Assembly (NCBI GenBank): GCA_016195565.1
Contig: JACPZK010000031.1
Span: 1 to 64,000, forward strand
Source: Nitrospirota bacterium
GTDB taxonomy: Bacteria > Nitrospirota > Thermodesulfovibrionia > Thermodesulfovibrionales > UBA1546
Reading direction: 5' to 3'
Length of the DNA stretch: 64,000 nt
A program made the position numbers and the translations under genes. The notes below the pieces were generated by a model that saw only the letters and a program-made list of their open reading frames with translations, was not told the origin of the DNA and ran no database searches. Shown piece by piece: positions 25,918-34,362 of this stretch; position 1 is the stretch's first letter, and every line of letters starts with the position of its first letter.

Positions 25918-28053
25918 CTACTTCCCAATCAGCACGACAGTGCTTCTCGCATTGGCAAAATAGCAGTCTGAAGGTTCTATCAATATCTCCCTGCCCGCAG
26001 CGAGAAAGTCATCTCCGCTTTTAAGGCTTGTATCAATTGCCCTGTGCCATTTCTTCCCGTCATTAAGCATGGGTATTTTAACTGATTGCAGATTGAAATC
26101 AGCATTAAGGATAATAAACAACTGGTAATCGCCCATCTCTGATTTTTCTTCGCCCCCGTCAAGCTGATAGCAGATTGTGCGAAGCTCAGTGTCATCCCAT
26201 GACAGCCTGTTGAGGTCTTTCCCGAACCATGAGATATCAGGAATGTTATCCGCATCCAGATCTTTTCCAAGAAAGAATTTTCTCCTCTGAAGTATCGTAT
26301 ATTTCTTTGTGAATGCAATGACCTTCTTAAAGAAATCAAGGATGCCGGCATTTTTAATTAAATAATCCCAGTTGAACCAGCTTATATCATTGTCCTGACA
26401 GTATGCATTGTTATTGCCATTCTGAGTCCTCATGAATTCATCTCCTCCCAAAATCATAGGCGTGCCTGATGAAAAAAGAAGATGACATGCATAATTTTTT
26501 ACGAGCTGTTTCCTGAGGCTGATGATATTGCCATCTCCGCTCTCTCCTTCAACCCCGCAGTTCCATGAATTGTTGTCATTTGTGCCGTCGCAGTTGTTTT
26601 CGAGATTTGCTTCATTGTGTTTGTAATTGTATGAGACAAGGTCATACAGCGTAAATCCGTCATGGCAGGTTATAAAATTTATGCTGTTGTATGCAGACCT
26701 GCCGTCGTCTCCGTAGAGGTCGGAAGAACCTGTCAATCTCCAGCCCAAATCCCTTATCTGGCCGATATCACCCTTCCCGAATTTCCTCATTGTATCCCTG
26801 AACCTCCCGTTCCACTCACACCAGTCAACAGGAAAATTTCCTACCTGATATGTTCCGAGATCCCAGGGCTCGGCAATCAATTTTATCCTGTTTAAGACAG
26901 GGTCCTGTGATATTGCATCGAAGAAAGATGCTGATTTCTGGAACATTCCTTCTTCACGGCCGAGCACTGATGCAAGGTCAAACCTGAAACCGTCAACATG
27001 CATCTTTTCAACCCAGTACCTGAGCGAATCCATGACAAACCTTATTACATGGGTATTCGAGAGATTAAAACTATTTCCGCAGCCGGTGTAATTCATGTAA
27101 TAGCGGTAAGGATCTGATGGAGTTCCGGTCAGACAATAGTAAGTCGGGTTATCTATTCCCTTAAAGCAGATTGTCGGCCCCAACTCGTTTCCTTCGCCTG
27201 TATGGTTATAGACAACATCCATTATCACCTCGATGCCTGCCTTGTGGAGTTCGCGCACAAGTGTTTTGAATTCATTAACCTGGCAGCCCGGAAAACTATT
27301 TGTGCCGAAAGACGATTCAGGGGCAAAAAACCCTATTGTATTATATCCCCAGTAATTGGTTAATCCCCTGTTCAAAAGAAAGTCATCAACGTAAAACTCC
27401 TGAAGAGGAAGGAATTCAACAGCATTTATTCCGAAGTCTTTAAGATATGGAATTTTTTCTATAAATCCGGAATATGTGCCGGGGTTTTTAACACGGGACG
27501 ACCCGTGAGCCGTAAACCCCTTCAGATGCACTTCATAAATAATCAATTTTTCAAGCGGAATGTCAGGAGAAGTGTCACCCTGCCAGTCAAAACTGTCATC
27601 CACTATAACTGCCTTGGGTACTATACGGGTATTATCCCGCATGTCTAAAGAGAGGTCTTTATATGGAGAGTTCGGATCATATGACAAAAGCAGGTTATCA
27701 ATATCCCTGATCTTCCCTGTCAATGCCTTCGCATAGGGATCTATCAGGAGTTTGCTTTCATTAAATCTCATGCCGTACGAAGGATTGAAATCACCTTTAA
27801 TTTTATATCCATACAACTGCCCGGCCTTCAGCCCATGAACGAATGCATACCATACATACTTCGTGCGGTTTTCAAGCCTTATAATATCTGTCGGCTCTCC
27901 ATCAGGCCTGTCGAAGAGAAGAAGAAACACTTCACTTGCGTGTTGAGAATAGATTGCGAAATTGATACCACTGTTATATAAGGTTGCGCCGAGCGGAAAA
28001 TGTTTACCGGAAGAGATTTCTTTATCTGTCTTCGGCGTCAATCTTGATTCCAT
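25918..28053 (-). CDS. glgX: Glycogen debranching enzyme (isoamylase type)
   Basis: A 711-residue GH13 enzyme that cleaves alpha-1,6 branches. An N-terminal CBM48 domain (about 15-110) is followed by the (beta/alpha)8 barrel: DVVYNHTGEG, nucleophile Asp359 in GFRFDLAS, acid/base Glu395 in AEPWD, and TCHDGFTLYDLVSYN with the transition-state Asp. SYNYKHNEANLENNCDGTNDN is split here as KHNEANLE and NCDGTNDN. It is probably cytoplasmic, degrading glycogen or maltodextrin. ccdA lies 14 bases upstream on the same strand, but the functional link is weak. Confidence 0.95.
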   Translation of the reverse strand: MESRLTPKTDKEISSGKHFPLGATLYNSGINFAIYSQHASEVFLLLFDRPDGEPTDIIRLENRTKYVWYAFVHGLKAGQLYGYKIKGDFNPSYGMRFNESKLLIDPYAKALTGKIRDIDNLLLSYDPNSPYKDLSLDMRDNTRIVPKAVIVDDSFDWQGDTSPDIPLEKLIIYEVHLKGFTAHGSSRVKNPGTYSGFIEKIPYLKDFGINAVEFLPLQEFYVDDFLLNRGLTNYWGYNTIGFFAPESSFGTNSFPGCQVNEFKTLVRELHKAGIEVIMDVVYNHTGEGNELGPTICFKGIDNPTYYCLTGTPSDPYRYYMNYTGCGNSFNLSNTHVIRFVMDSLRYWVEKMHVDGFRFDLASVLGREEGMFQKSASFFDAISQDPVLNRIKLIAEPWDLGTYQVGNFPVDWCEWNGRFRDTMRKFGKGDIGQIRDLGWRLTGSSDLYGDDGRSAYNSINFITCHDGFTLYDLVSYNYKHNEANLENNCDGTNDNNSWNCGVEGESGDGNIISLRKQLVKNYACHLLFSSGTPMILGGDEFMRTQNGNNNAYCQDNDISWFNWDYLIKNAGILDFFKKVIAFTKKYTILQRRKFFLGKDLDADNIPDISWFGKDLNRLSWDDTELRTICYQLDGGEEKSEMGDYQLFIILNADFNLQSVKIPMLNDGKKWHRAIDTSLKSGDDFLAAGREILIEPSDCYFANARSTVVLIGK

Positions 28054-28067
28054 CCCTCAAAACCTGC

Positions 28068-28790
28068 TTAGAATTTTATCCCGAAGTCGGGGAAAAGCCC
28101 TGCAATATCCTTCAGCCTGTTAGTGAGCATTATTATGCCGAAGGCAATCAGCAGTATGCCGCTGATGATCATTATTGCCCGCATGTACTTCTGGAATTTT
28201 TTGGAATAACTTAAGAAACTGTTTATGGCAAGTGACGAGATAAAGAAAGGCACTGCAAGTCCGAGCGAATATACGGAAAGGAGTTTGATTCCATAGACAG
28301 CAGAGCCTTTTGCGCTAGCAAAAAGAAGGATTGAGCCGAGGATAGGGCCTATGCACGGAGTCCATCCTGCGGCAAATGTCATGCCGATAGCAAAGGTCCC
28401 GATGTATCCGGCAGGTTTGCCGCCAAGATGCAGCTTTCTTTCCCGCATCAAAAAATCGAGCTTAAGAAAACCTGCTATGAAAAGGCCGAAGATTATAATG
28501 AGTATTCCCCCGATAATCCTTATCCACTCCTGATACTGGAATAGAATCCGGCCTGCCGCAGATGATGATGCCCCCAGAGCAATGAATACAGCGGAGAATC
28601 CCGCTATAAATACAAGGGAGTTTGTGATTGTAAGGTTCCGCACTCTCTTCCTGTCTGCGCTTCCTGTCAGGTCCTCAAAGGACATGCCTGTTATAAACGA
28701 GACATAAGAAGGAACGAGCGGCAGGACGCAAGGCGAAAGAAAAGATAACACTCCTGCCATGAATGCCAAAGGAAAAGACACATCGTTCAT
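28068..28790 (-). CDS. ccdA: CcdA-type thiol-disulfide transporter
   Basis: A 240-residue six-helix membrane protein of the DsbD-beta/CcdA family that passes reducing power to the periplasm for cytochrome c maturation. The paired redox cysteines are in LSPCVLPLVPSYVSF (TM1) and AGWTPCIGP (TM4). This fits the multihaem cytochrome elsewhere in the window. Confidence 0.93.
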   Translation of the reverse strand: MNDVSFPLAFMAGVLSFLSPCVLPLVPSYVSFITGMSFEDLTGSADRKRVRNLTITNSLVFIAGFSAVFIALGASSSAAGRILFQYQEWIRIIGGILIIIFGLFIAGFLKLDFLMRERKLHLGGKPAGYIGTFAIGMTFAAGWTPCIGPILGSILLFASAKGSAVYGIKLLSVYSLGLAVPFFISSLAINSFLSYSKKFQKYMRAIMIISGILLIAFGIIMLTNRLKDIAGLFPDFGIKF

Positions 28791-28798
28791 AAGCAGTT

Positions 28799-28869
28799 AT
28801 AAGTTAATAGTTTAAAGTTAATAGTTAAAAATCCACAACTTTTCACTCTTAACTCTTCACTTTTAACTT
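28799..28869. repeat. Heptanucleotide tract between ccdA and mogA
   Basis: An imperfect tandem of 7-base units of the AGTTAAT / AACTCTT type. The same unit family recurs at 29356-29458 and inside several coding regions. Confidence 0.7.
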
Positions 28870-29355
28870 TCATTTGTTTGCACATTCTTTTGTATCTCCT
28901 TTTATTTTCTCAATTGCATGAGGGATTATATCAATTATAACTTCAAGATTCTCTTTTACAGCCTTTGGACTGCCAGGAAGATTTATTATCAATGTCCTGC
29001 TCCTCACACCAGCCACGGCCCTTGAAAGCATAGCCCTCTTTGTTTTCTTCAAACCCTCAATTCTGACTGCCTCGGCAATGCCGGGTATTTCCCTCTCGAT
29101 TACTTCAAGCGTTGCCTCCGGCGTAACATCCCTTGGTGAAAGACCTGTGCCGCCTGTTGTAAGTATCAGGTCAACTTTGCCGGAATATTCAATAAGCTTT
29201 TCTTTTATCATACTCTTTTCATCGGGCAGAATATCATAATGAGCAACCACCGCGTCTATGCTTTTTAGTATGTCTGCAATAGCAGCGCCGCTCAAGTCCT
29301 CTCTCTCTCCTCTTGAACCCTTGTCGCTTAATGTTAGTATCGCAACAGTTATCAT
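28870..29355 (-). CDS. Molybdenum cofactor biosynthesis protein MogA/MoaB type
   Basis: A 161-residue molybdopterin adenylyltransferase-fold protein. Motifs are TLSDKGSRGEREDLSG, the GGTGLSPRDVTPEAT signature and INLPGSPKAVKENL. It activates molybdopterin with ATP before metal insertion. It is followed by a heptad tract and co-oriented with the MOSC gene upstream, a functional pair. Confidence 0.93.
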   Translation of the reverse strand: MITVAILTLSDKGSRGEREDLSGAAIADILKSIDAVVAHYDILPDEKSMIKEKLIEYSGKVDLILTTGGTGLSPRDVTPEATLEVIEREIPGIAEAVRIEGLKKTKRAMLSRAVAGVRSRTLIINLPGSPKAVKENLEVIIDIIPHAIEKIKGDTKECANK

Positions 29356-29458
29356 GATAAAAAGTTAAGAATTAAAAGTTAAGAGTTAAAAGTTAAGATA
29401 AAACAAAACACATTAATTCTAACTTTCAACTTTCAACTTTTCACTTTCAACTCTAATT
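29356..29458. repeat. Heptanucleotide tract reaching into the MOSC gene
   Basis: Repeated AGTTAAA/AACTTTT-type units fill the mogA-MOSC gap. They run into the MOSC coding end, where they are translated as VESEKLKVES. Confidence 0.7.
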
Positions 29459-29901
29459 TTGTCTCCTTCTTTGATTTTTCCGCCTTTACTTACTTTTACA
29501 AATATGCCTTGCTTTGGCATAACGCAGTCACCTGCCTGATAATATATGGCGCAGCGCGTATGACACTCCTTGCCTATCTGACTTACCTCCAGTTCAACCT
29601 CGCCGATTTTCATTTTTGTGCCTATGGGAAGTTCAGGGAGATTGATGCCTTCGGTTGTTATGTTTTCTGCAAAATCACCGGGTTTTACATCCAAGCCAAG
29701 CGCCTGCATTTTTTTTATGCTTTCAAGCGCCAGAAGGCTTACCTGCCTGTGCCATTCAGATGAGGCATGAGCATCGCCCTCAATACCGTAATTTGTTTTT
29801 ATTACAGCCTCTTTAATTGTTTTTTTACGCATGCCTTTTTTGTCACTCGTGTTAATTGCCACAACCTTCCCTGTCATTTTAGAAACCATCCTTCCTGTCA
29901 T
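29419..29901 (-). CDS. MOSC domain protein
   Basis: A 160-residue stand-alone MOSC domain (sulfur carrier and Mo-cofactor related). It has GIEGDAHASSEWHRQVSLL, PGDFAENITTEGI and the conserved cysteine region GKECHTRCAIY. The last ten residues (VESEKLKVES) derive from a heptad repeat, so the original stop was probably earlier. Its start overlaps the stop of the upstream membrane protein (ATGA). Confidence 0.88.
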   Translation of the reverse strand: MTGRMVSKMTGKVVAINTSDKKGMRKKTIKEAVIKTNYGIEGDAHASSEWHRQVSLLALESIKKMQALGLDVKPGDFAENITTEGINLPELPIGTKMKIGEVELEVSQIGKECHTRCAIYYQAGDCVMPKQGIFVKVSKGGKIKEGDKIRVESEKLKVES

Positions 29902-30797
29902 GTTTTTAGCCTTAAATATTCAAAAAGTCCGACAAGCCCTCCGGATGCAGTGGATAAGAACCATGCAAACGACATCGCTGTTGCCATTTCAGGTTTAACG
30001 CCTGCCATGCCGAATAAAAGGACAAAGGCCCCTTCCCTTAATCCGATTCCTGAGATAGAAATCGGCAGAGTAGAGATTGTTACTATTATAGGGAAAAAGA
30101 TAAAAAAATATGAAAGGTAAATATGCGGTCCAAGTCCCCGTGCAATTATATACATGGATAAGATTGCCATTACCTGAATAGCACATGAGAGCATCAGTGT
30201 TTTTATGAGCACCATCTTCTGACTGCGGTATTCGCTAAAATAACCGTAAAACTCCGAAAGCGCTTTTATTCCTTTGCCGAGGCGGAGCCTGAATATTGCA
30301 AGGCTTCCGATAAGAAAGGAAAAGACTATTGTTGGCAGGAGCCATTCAATCAAAGACCCCTTTACATATTTAAATCCTGCTGCAAAAGATATAAGCGCTA
30401 TAGTCATCAGCGAGATAAAGCCTATATATCTGTCCATGAAGACAGAGGCAAAACTGAGACTGCCTTTATTTGTCTCCTTGTAAAGATAATAGGTCTTCAC
30501 GGCATCTCCGCCGATAATGCCCGGAAGAAATGTGTTAAAAAATGAGCCTATCAAGTAAAAAGAAAAGAGTCTTTTTCCTTTAAATTCCTCCGGCAGCAGA
30601 AGCCTCCACCGTATTGATGACACATACAGCGAAAAAATGTAAATAAATATTACGCTGATAAAAGCAAAGGGATTTATGGTTTTAATGATTGCAAATACCT
30701 TTTCCACCCCTGCCTTTGACAGGACCAAATAAAGCAGGCTTGAGCTTACAACAAGCTTTAGGACGAGCAGGAGTATTTTATTCAGTTTCCGCGCCAA
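29898..30797 (-). CDS. Flippase-like integral membrane protein (UPF0104 / LPG synthase TM family)
   Basis: A 299-residue protein with about eight transmembrane helices and the family motifs RWRLLLP, FLPGIIGGDAVKTYYLYKE and ISISGIGLREGAFVLLF. Relatives include AglD and the MprF membrane domain, and act in lipid or lipid-linked sugar handling. It overlaps the glycosyltransferase gene upstream by 20 bases, so the two probably act on one lipid substrate. Confidence 0.88.
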   Translation of the reverse strand: MARKLNKILLLVLKLVVSSSLLYLVLSKAGVEKVFAIIKTINPFAFISVIFIYIFSLYVSSIRWRLLLPEEFKGKRLFSFYLIGSFFNTFLPGIIGGDAVKTYYLYKETNKGSLSFASVFMDRYIGFISLMTIALISFAAGFKYVKGSLIEWLLPTIVFSFLIGSLAIFRLRLGKGIKALSEFYGYFSEYRSQKMVLIKTLMLSCAIQVMAILSMYIIARGLGPHIYLSYFFIFFPIIVTISTLPISISGIGLREGAFVLLFGMAGVKPEMATAMSFAWFLSTASGGLVGLFEYLRLKT

Positions 30798-31725
30798 TGA
30801 TTTTCTTGATGACGTAAATAGGTTTTCTCTGGCTTTCGTGGTATACCCTCACGAGCATTTCACCCAATAGCCCCATGCCGATTAACTGTATCCCTACGAT
30901 TATCAATAAAATTCCCAAAAGGAGCAGAGGCCTTCCTCCTATTGGTTTTCCGATAAATATTTTTTCTATGCTGAGGTAAAGTGATATAAAAACCCCTGCC
31001 GCGCTGCTGAATAATCCGATAGGGCCGAAGAACTGCAGAGGCTTTGTTGAGAAACTCTGAAGGAATTTTACGGTTATAAGGTCCAGGATTACTTTCATGG
31101 TCCGAGACAGCCCGTATTTAGACTTCCCTCTGAGCCTCGGATAATGAGTTGTCTCTACCTCTGCAATGCGGACTCCGTACCAGCTTGCAACTGCAGGTAT
31201 GAATCTGTGCATCTCACCATATAATTTCAAATTCTTGATAACTTCTCTCCTGTAGGCCTTGAGAGAGCAGCCGTAGTCGTGCAGTTTAACACCGGTTACC
31301 TTGCTTATTATCCAGTTTGCAAGTATTGAAGGCAGACGTCTTGTAATGAAGGCGTCCTTTCTTTTTTTCCGCCATCCGCTGACCAGGTCATTGTCTTTTA
31401 TCAAGTCAAGAAGCTTAGGAATGTCCACAGGGTCATTCTGGAGGTCTCCGTCCATTGTGATTACTATATCTCCTCTTGCGAAATCAAAGCCTGCTGCGAA
31501 GGCTGCTGTCTGCCCGAAATTTCTTCTCAGGCTGAGCACAACGACTTTCTTATCTTCTGCCTGAATTCCTTCAAGTCCTGCTAATGTTCTGTCAGTACTT
31601 CCATCGTCAATATAGATTATTTCATAGTCGCATCCAAGACGGTCAAGCGTCTCCTTAAGCCTCTGGTGCAGGATGGCTATGTTTTCCTCTTCGTTATATA
31701 GAGGTATTACAACAGAAACTTTCAT
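30778..31725 (-). CDS. Polyprenyl-phosphate glycosyltransferase (GT2, DPM1/ArnC-like)
   Basis: A 315-residue GT-A enzyme: VVIPLYNEEENI, IYIDDGSTDRT, RRNFGQTAAFAAG, the catalytic DGDLQNDP, and the DYGCSLKAYRREV motif. Two C-terminal transmembrane helices follow (about 230-300). It likely loads a sugar onto undecaprenyl phosphate, feeding the GT39 enzyme encoded next. The three genes from 33998 to 29898 overlap or abut. Confidence 0.93.
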   Translation of the reverse strand: MKVSVVIPLYNEEENIAILHQRLKETLDRLGCDYEIIYIDDGSTDRTLAGLEGIQAEDKKVVVLSLRRNFGQTAAFAAGFDFARGDIVITMDGDLQNDPVDIPKLLDLIKDNDLVSGWRKKRKDAFITRRLPSILANWIISKVTGVKLHDYGCSLKAYRREVIKNLKLYGEMHRFIPAVASWYGVRIAEVETTHYPRLRGKSKYGLSRTMKVILDLITVKFLQSFSTKPLQFFGPIGLFSSAAGVFISLYLSIEKIFIGKPIGGRPLLLLGILLIIVGIQLIGMGLLGEMLVRVYHESQRKPIYVIKKIIGAETE

Positions 31726-33998
31726 CAGTAGCTATTTATCCCTTTTTGAAGCATCCCCTTAAAGTTGTAGCATGTGAATATAGAATAGTCTCTTAGTTTT
31801 TTATCTTTGCTAAAAGCAGTAAAGAACCGCTTTTCACACCTGTCAAATGCCGATCCGACTGCTTCTGGCATTTGCACATCGTCTATTGTAACAAAAACAG
31901 CATTAAAATTGACGAGAGTATCAAAACCGGGCCAGAGGTCATACTGGTTCATCCTTCTTCCAAGATTAACGCAGTATGTGACAGGCTGTCCCTTTACATA
32001 GAAGGCAAGCTCGCTTGATACCTGATATTTGTCGGAAATGATAAAGAAAGGCCCCTTTTTTGAGAGCCTATCAGATACTCGGCTTACCTCTACGCCGAGT
32101 TCTTCCCATCCCCTGGTCCTGGCTGTCGGATCCAACTTAGTCGGGTCTATTTTAGGAAGCAGTTGCAGGATGGCAGGATAGTGGGCTATTGCGATGGGTA
32201 TCAGTTTAAGAGGCAGCGCAGGATAATATGCAGTTGCAGTGATTGTCAATGAGATGAAAATACCGGTGATTACTGCCCATTTGATCCATTTTTTTATGCT
32301 TTCCCATCTGCTGATGAACACCGCAGAAAATGCGATAAAACCGGCTGCATAAGCAGGCAGCGCCCAGTTCGCCTGCACCTTGCCCTGAAAACTCTTCAGC
32401 AGGAAGAAGACAATTATGGGGATAGAAAACCAGAACAGAAAATTCCCGCTGTATTCATCTGACAATCCACTTAACCTGTCATTCCGAGCGTAGCGAGGAA
32501 TCTCGTCTTTAGAGATTGCTTCGTCGCTACCGCTCCTCGCAATGACATTTTCATTCTCCTTTGTATCTCTTTGTGGCATGATTGTTTTATTTTTAAGTTT
32601 AAATAACGAATACATTATAAGTACAAAAATTATTGGTGTAATGACCCCGATCTGCGAGCCTAAGAATTCAGAGAAGTTTTTTAACCAGTGATCACTAACC
32701 ACTGACCACTGACCACTGATATGCGCCTGTCCTGCTGTATGTTTTAAAGTGACCCAGTCATGCCCGGCGTTCCAGATAATAACAGGGCTGAAGATGATAA
32801 GACTTAAAGCAAGGCTTATATAAGGCTCTTTTGTAAGGAGAATCCTTCTGCGCTGCTTTGAGGCGAGGAGGAAGAGTAACGCGCAGATGTAAAAGAATGC
32901 CATTGTGTATTTTGTGAGAAGGCCAAACCCAATGGAAATGCCGAGGAGAAGCCAAGTTTTAAGTTCGGAGTTCGGAGTTCGGAGTTCGGAGTTAGAATTC
33001 TGCATTCCGCATTCCGAATTCCACATTTCAGGATTTATAGCTCTCCAAAACAAATAGAGAGACAATACCCAGAAAAATATAAATGGCGAATCTATTGTAA
33101 AAAGCACTCCGTATGCAGAATAAAGCGGTACAATCTGCATCAATACTGCGGCTGCTAATCCTGCCCGCTCGTCAAAAAGTTTTTTGCCGAGCAGATACAT
33201 AAAGATGCTGCTCAGCGCGGAGAATACGACAGCCATTATCCGTATACCAAATACATTGTCTCCGAATATGGCTGTGCCGAATGCTATGAGGTAAGCAATC
33301 ATCGGGCCCTTTGAGTAGTAGCTTAAATCAAGCCTTCTTGCCCATTCCCAGTAATGCGCCTCGTCAGGACTTAAGTCAATAACGCCGTATGTGATGTAGT
33401 AAATGCGGAAAAGACTCAGTCCCAGCAGAGAGATTAGAAGCATGGTGGTATAGGGTTTAAACTTGTATCTGACAGACGCCCATTCATAAAACTTGATTAC
33501 AAGGACAGAAACTGCAATGCCTGTCAATGCCCCGACAAGCACATCAGACGGATAATGAACACCGACATATACCCTTGAGAAGCCTACGAGTAAAGCCACT
33601 GTCAGCGCCGTCCATCGCATCCATTTCCCTGATATGTAGGATACGGCAAGTATAATTGCGAATGAATTCGCGGCATGATTTGAAGGCATGGAAAAAGAAT
33701 TAGTGCAGCCTACAAGCATCCTTGCACCTTCTAACGCATGGCAGGGGCGTATTCTCCCGATGAGATGCTTTAATATATTTGCCGTCCAGTCAGAGAGCGC
33801 AACAGATATGATTGTCAGGACTATCGGGATTAGAGCCTTTTTTTTATTTTTTATTATGAGCCATGCCATTAAAATCAGAATGATGAAATAGTACCTGTTT
33901 GTAATAATCGGCATAGAGACGTCAAAGATAATGTTCTGCAGGTGTCTGTTTATCAGATAAAACAGCGATACATCAATTTCACGAAGAGTTTCCAACAT
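31725..33998 (-). CDS. Fusion of PAP2 phosphatase and GT39 (ArnT/PMT-like) glycosyltransferase
   Basis: A 757-residue membrane protein. Residues 1-175 are a PAP2 lipid phosphatase with the KHLIGRIRP, PSNHAANS (His108) and SRVYVGVHYPSD motifs. Residues about 185-740 are a GT39-type transferase with catalytic acidic motif PDEAHYWEW (211-219), many helices and a periplasmic tail. The fusion could transfer a sugar from a lipid carrier and dephosphorylate the spent carrier. Three repeat-derived inserts are translated in frame: NSECGMQNSNSELRTPNSEL (about 327-346), SGQWSVVSDHW, and the dispersed-element peptide around ARSGSDEAISKDEIPRYARN. Confidence 0.88.
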   Translation of the reverse strand: MLETLREIDVSLFYLINRHLQNIIFDVSMPIITNRYYFIILILMAWLIIKNKKKALIPIVLTIISVALSDWTANILKHLIGRIRPCHALEGARMLVGCTNSFSMPSNHAANSFAIILAVSYISGKWMRWTALTVALLVGFSRVYVGVHYPSDVLVGALTGIAVSVLVIKFYEWASVRYKFKPYTTMLLISLLGLSLFRIYYITYGVIDLSPDEAHYWEWARRLDLSYYSKGPMIAYLIAFGTAIFGDNVFGIRIMAVVFSALSSIFMYLLGKKLFDERAGLAAAVLMQIVPLYSAYGVLFTIDSPFIFFWVLSLYLFWRAINPEMWNSECGMQNSNSELRTPNSELKTWLLLGISIGFGLLTKYTMAFFYICALLFLLASKQRRRILLTKEPYISLALSLIIFSPVIIWNAGHDWVTLKHTAGQAHISGQWSVVSDHWLKNFSEFLGSQIGVITPIIFVLIMYSLFKLKNKTIMPQRDTKENENVIARSGSDEAISKDEIPRYARNDRLSGLSDEYSGNFLFWFSIPIIVFFLLKSFQGKVQANWALPAYAAGFIAFSAVFISRWESIKKWIKWAVITGIFISLTITATAYYPALPLKLIPIAIAHYPAILQLLPKIDPTKLDPTARTRGWEELGVEVSRVSDRLSKKGPFFIISDKYQVSSELAFYVKGQPVTYCVNLGRRMNQYDLWPGFDTLVNFNAVFVTIDDVQMPEAVGSAFDRCEKRFFTAFSKDKKLRDYSIFTCYNFKGMLQKGINSY
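32477..32547. repeat. TGTCATT-family dispersed element inside coding sequence, copy 3
   Basis: TGTCATTCCGAG to CTCGCAATGACA within the PAP2-GT39 gene. It is translated in frame without a stop, as a loop between membrane helices. Confidence 0.85.
32968..33027. repeat. Heptanucleotide (GGAGTTC)n tract inside the PAP2-GT39 gene
   Basis: Four to five perfect GGAGTTC units followed by ATTCCGC-type units. It is translated as the Asn/Ser/Glu/Leu-rich insert near residue 335. A related GACCACT tract lies at about 32692-32720. Confidence 0.85.
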
Positions 33999-34068
33999 GA
34001 TGTTATATTATAAATGTAATATCTTTTTTTATTCCAGAGAGAAGAGGCAAAATCCCGATTTAGAAAGT

Positions 34069-34146
34069 TGTCATTGCGAGTGAAACGAAGCAATCCCGTC
34101 TCTTGAAATGAGATTGCCACGCACCCTTCAGGTGCTCGCAATGACA
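34069..34146. repeat. TGTCATTGCGAG dispersed inverted-repeat element, copy 4
   Basis: TGTCATTGCGAG to CTCGCAATGACA with the internal AGATTGCCACG block. Non-coding. Confidence 0.85.
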
Positions 34147-34249
34147 GGCAAGGTAGGGCGTTAAAGAGTCTAAATTGGGATTTGGAATGGGACAATTCTT
34201 GACATACCGGCACAGATAAATTAATAATAATGAATAAATTAGATGTATC

Positions 34250-34342
34250 TGTCATTCCTGCGGAAGCAGGAATCCAGACGGCGTTGCTGAGCAGAAAGTT
34301 ATTGACTGAAGTACTGGATTCCCGCTCATGCGGGAATGACGG
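34250..34342. repeat. TGTCATTCCTGCGG dispersed repeat (second family)
   Basis: It runs from TGTCATTCCTGCGGAAGCAG to ATGCGGGAATGACGG. The ends pair, and CAGGAATCCAG pairs with CTGGATTCCCG. It is a separate family from the TGTCATTGCGAG elements, with the GGAAGCAGGAATCCAG core found widely in bacteria. Confidence 0.75.
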
Positions 34343-34362
34343 CACGGAACATGGAGGCTGGA

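Larger units (their letters stand above)
33999..34362. other. Gap upstream of trpS filled with two dispersed repeats
   Basis: There is no gene. The gap holds a TGTCATTGCGAG element (34069-34146) and a second family element (34250-34342). The latter ends ten bases before the trpS ribosome-binding site, so little native promoter sequence is left near the gene. Confidence 0.6.

Noticed and set aside
28799-29458. CRISPR-like short repeat array
   Set aside because: Units are seven bases without unique spacers, so they are simple tandem tracts.
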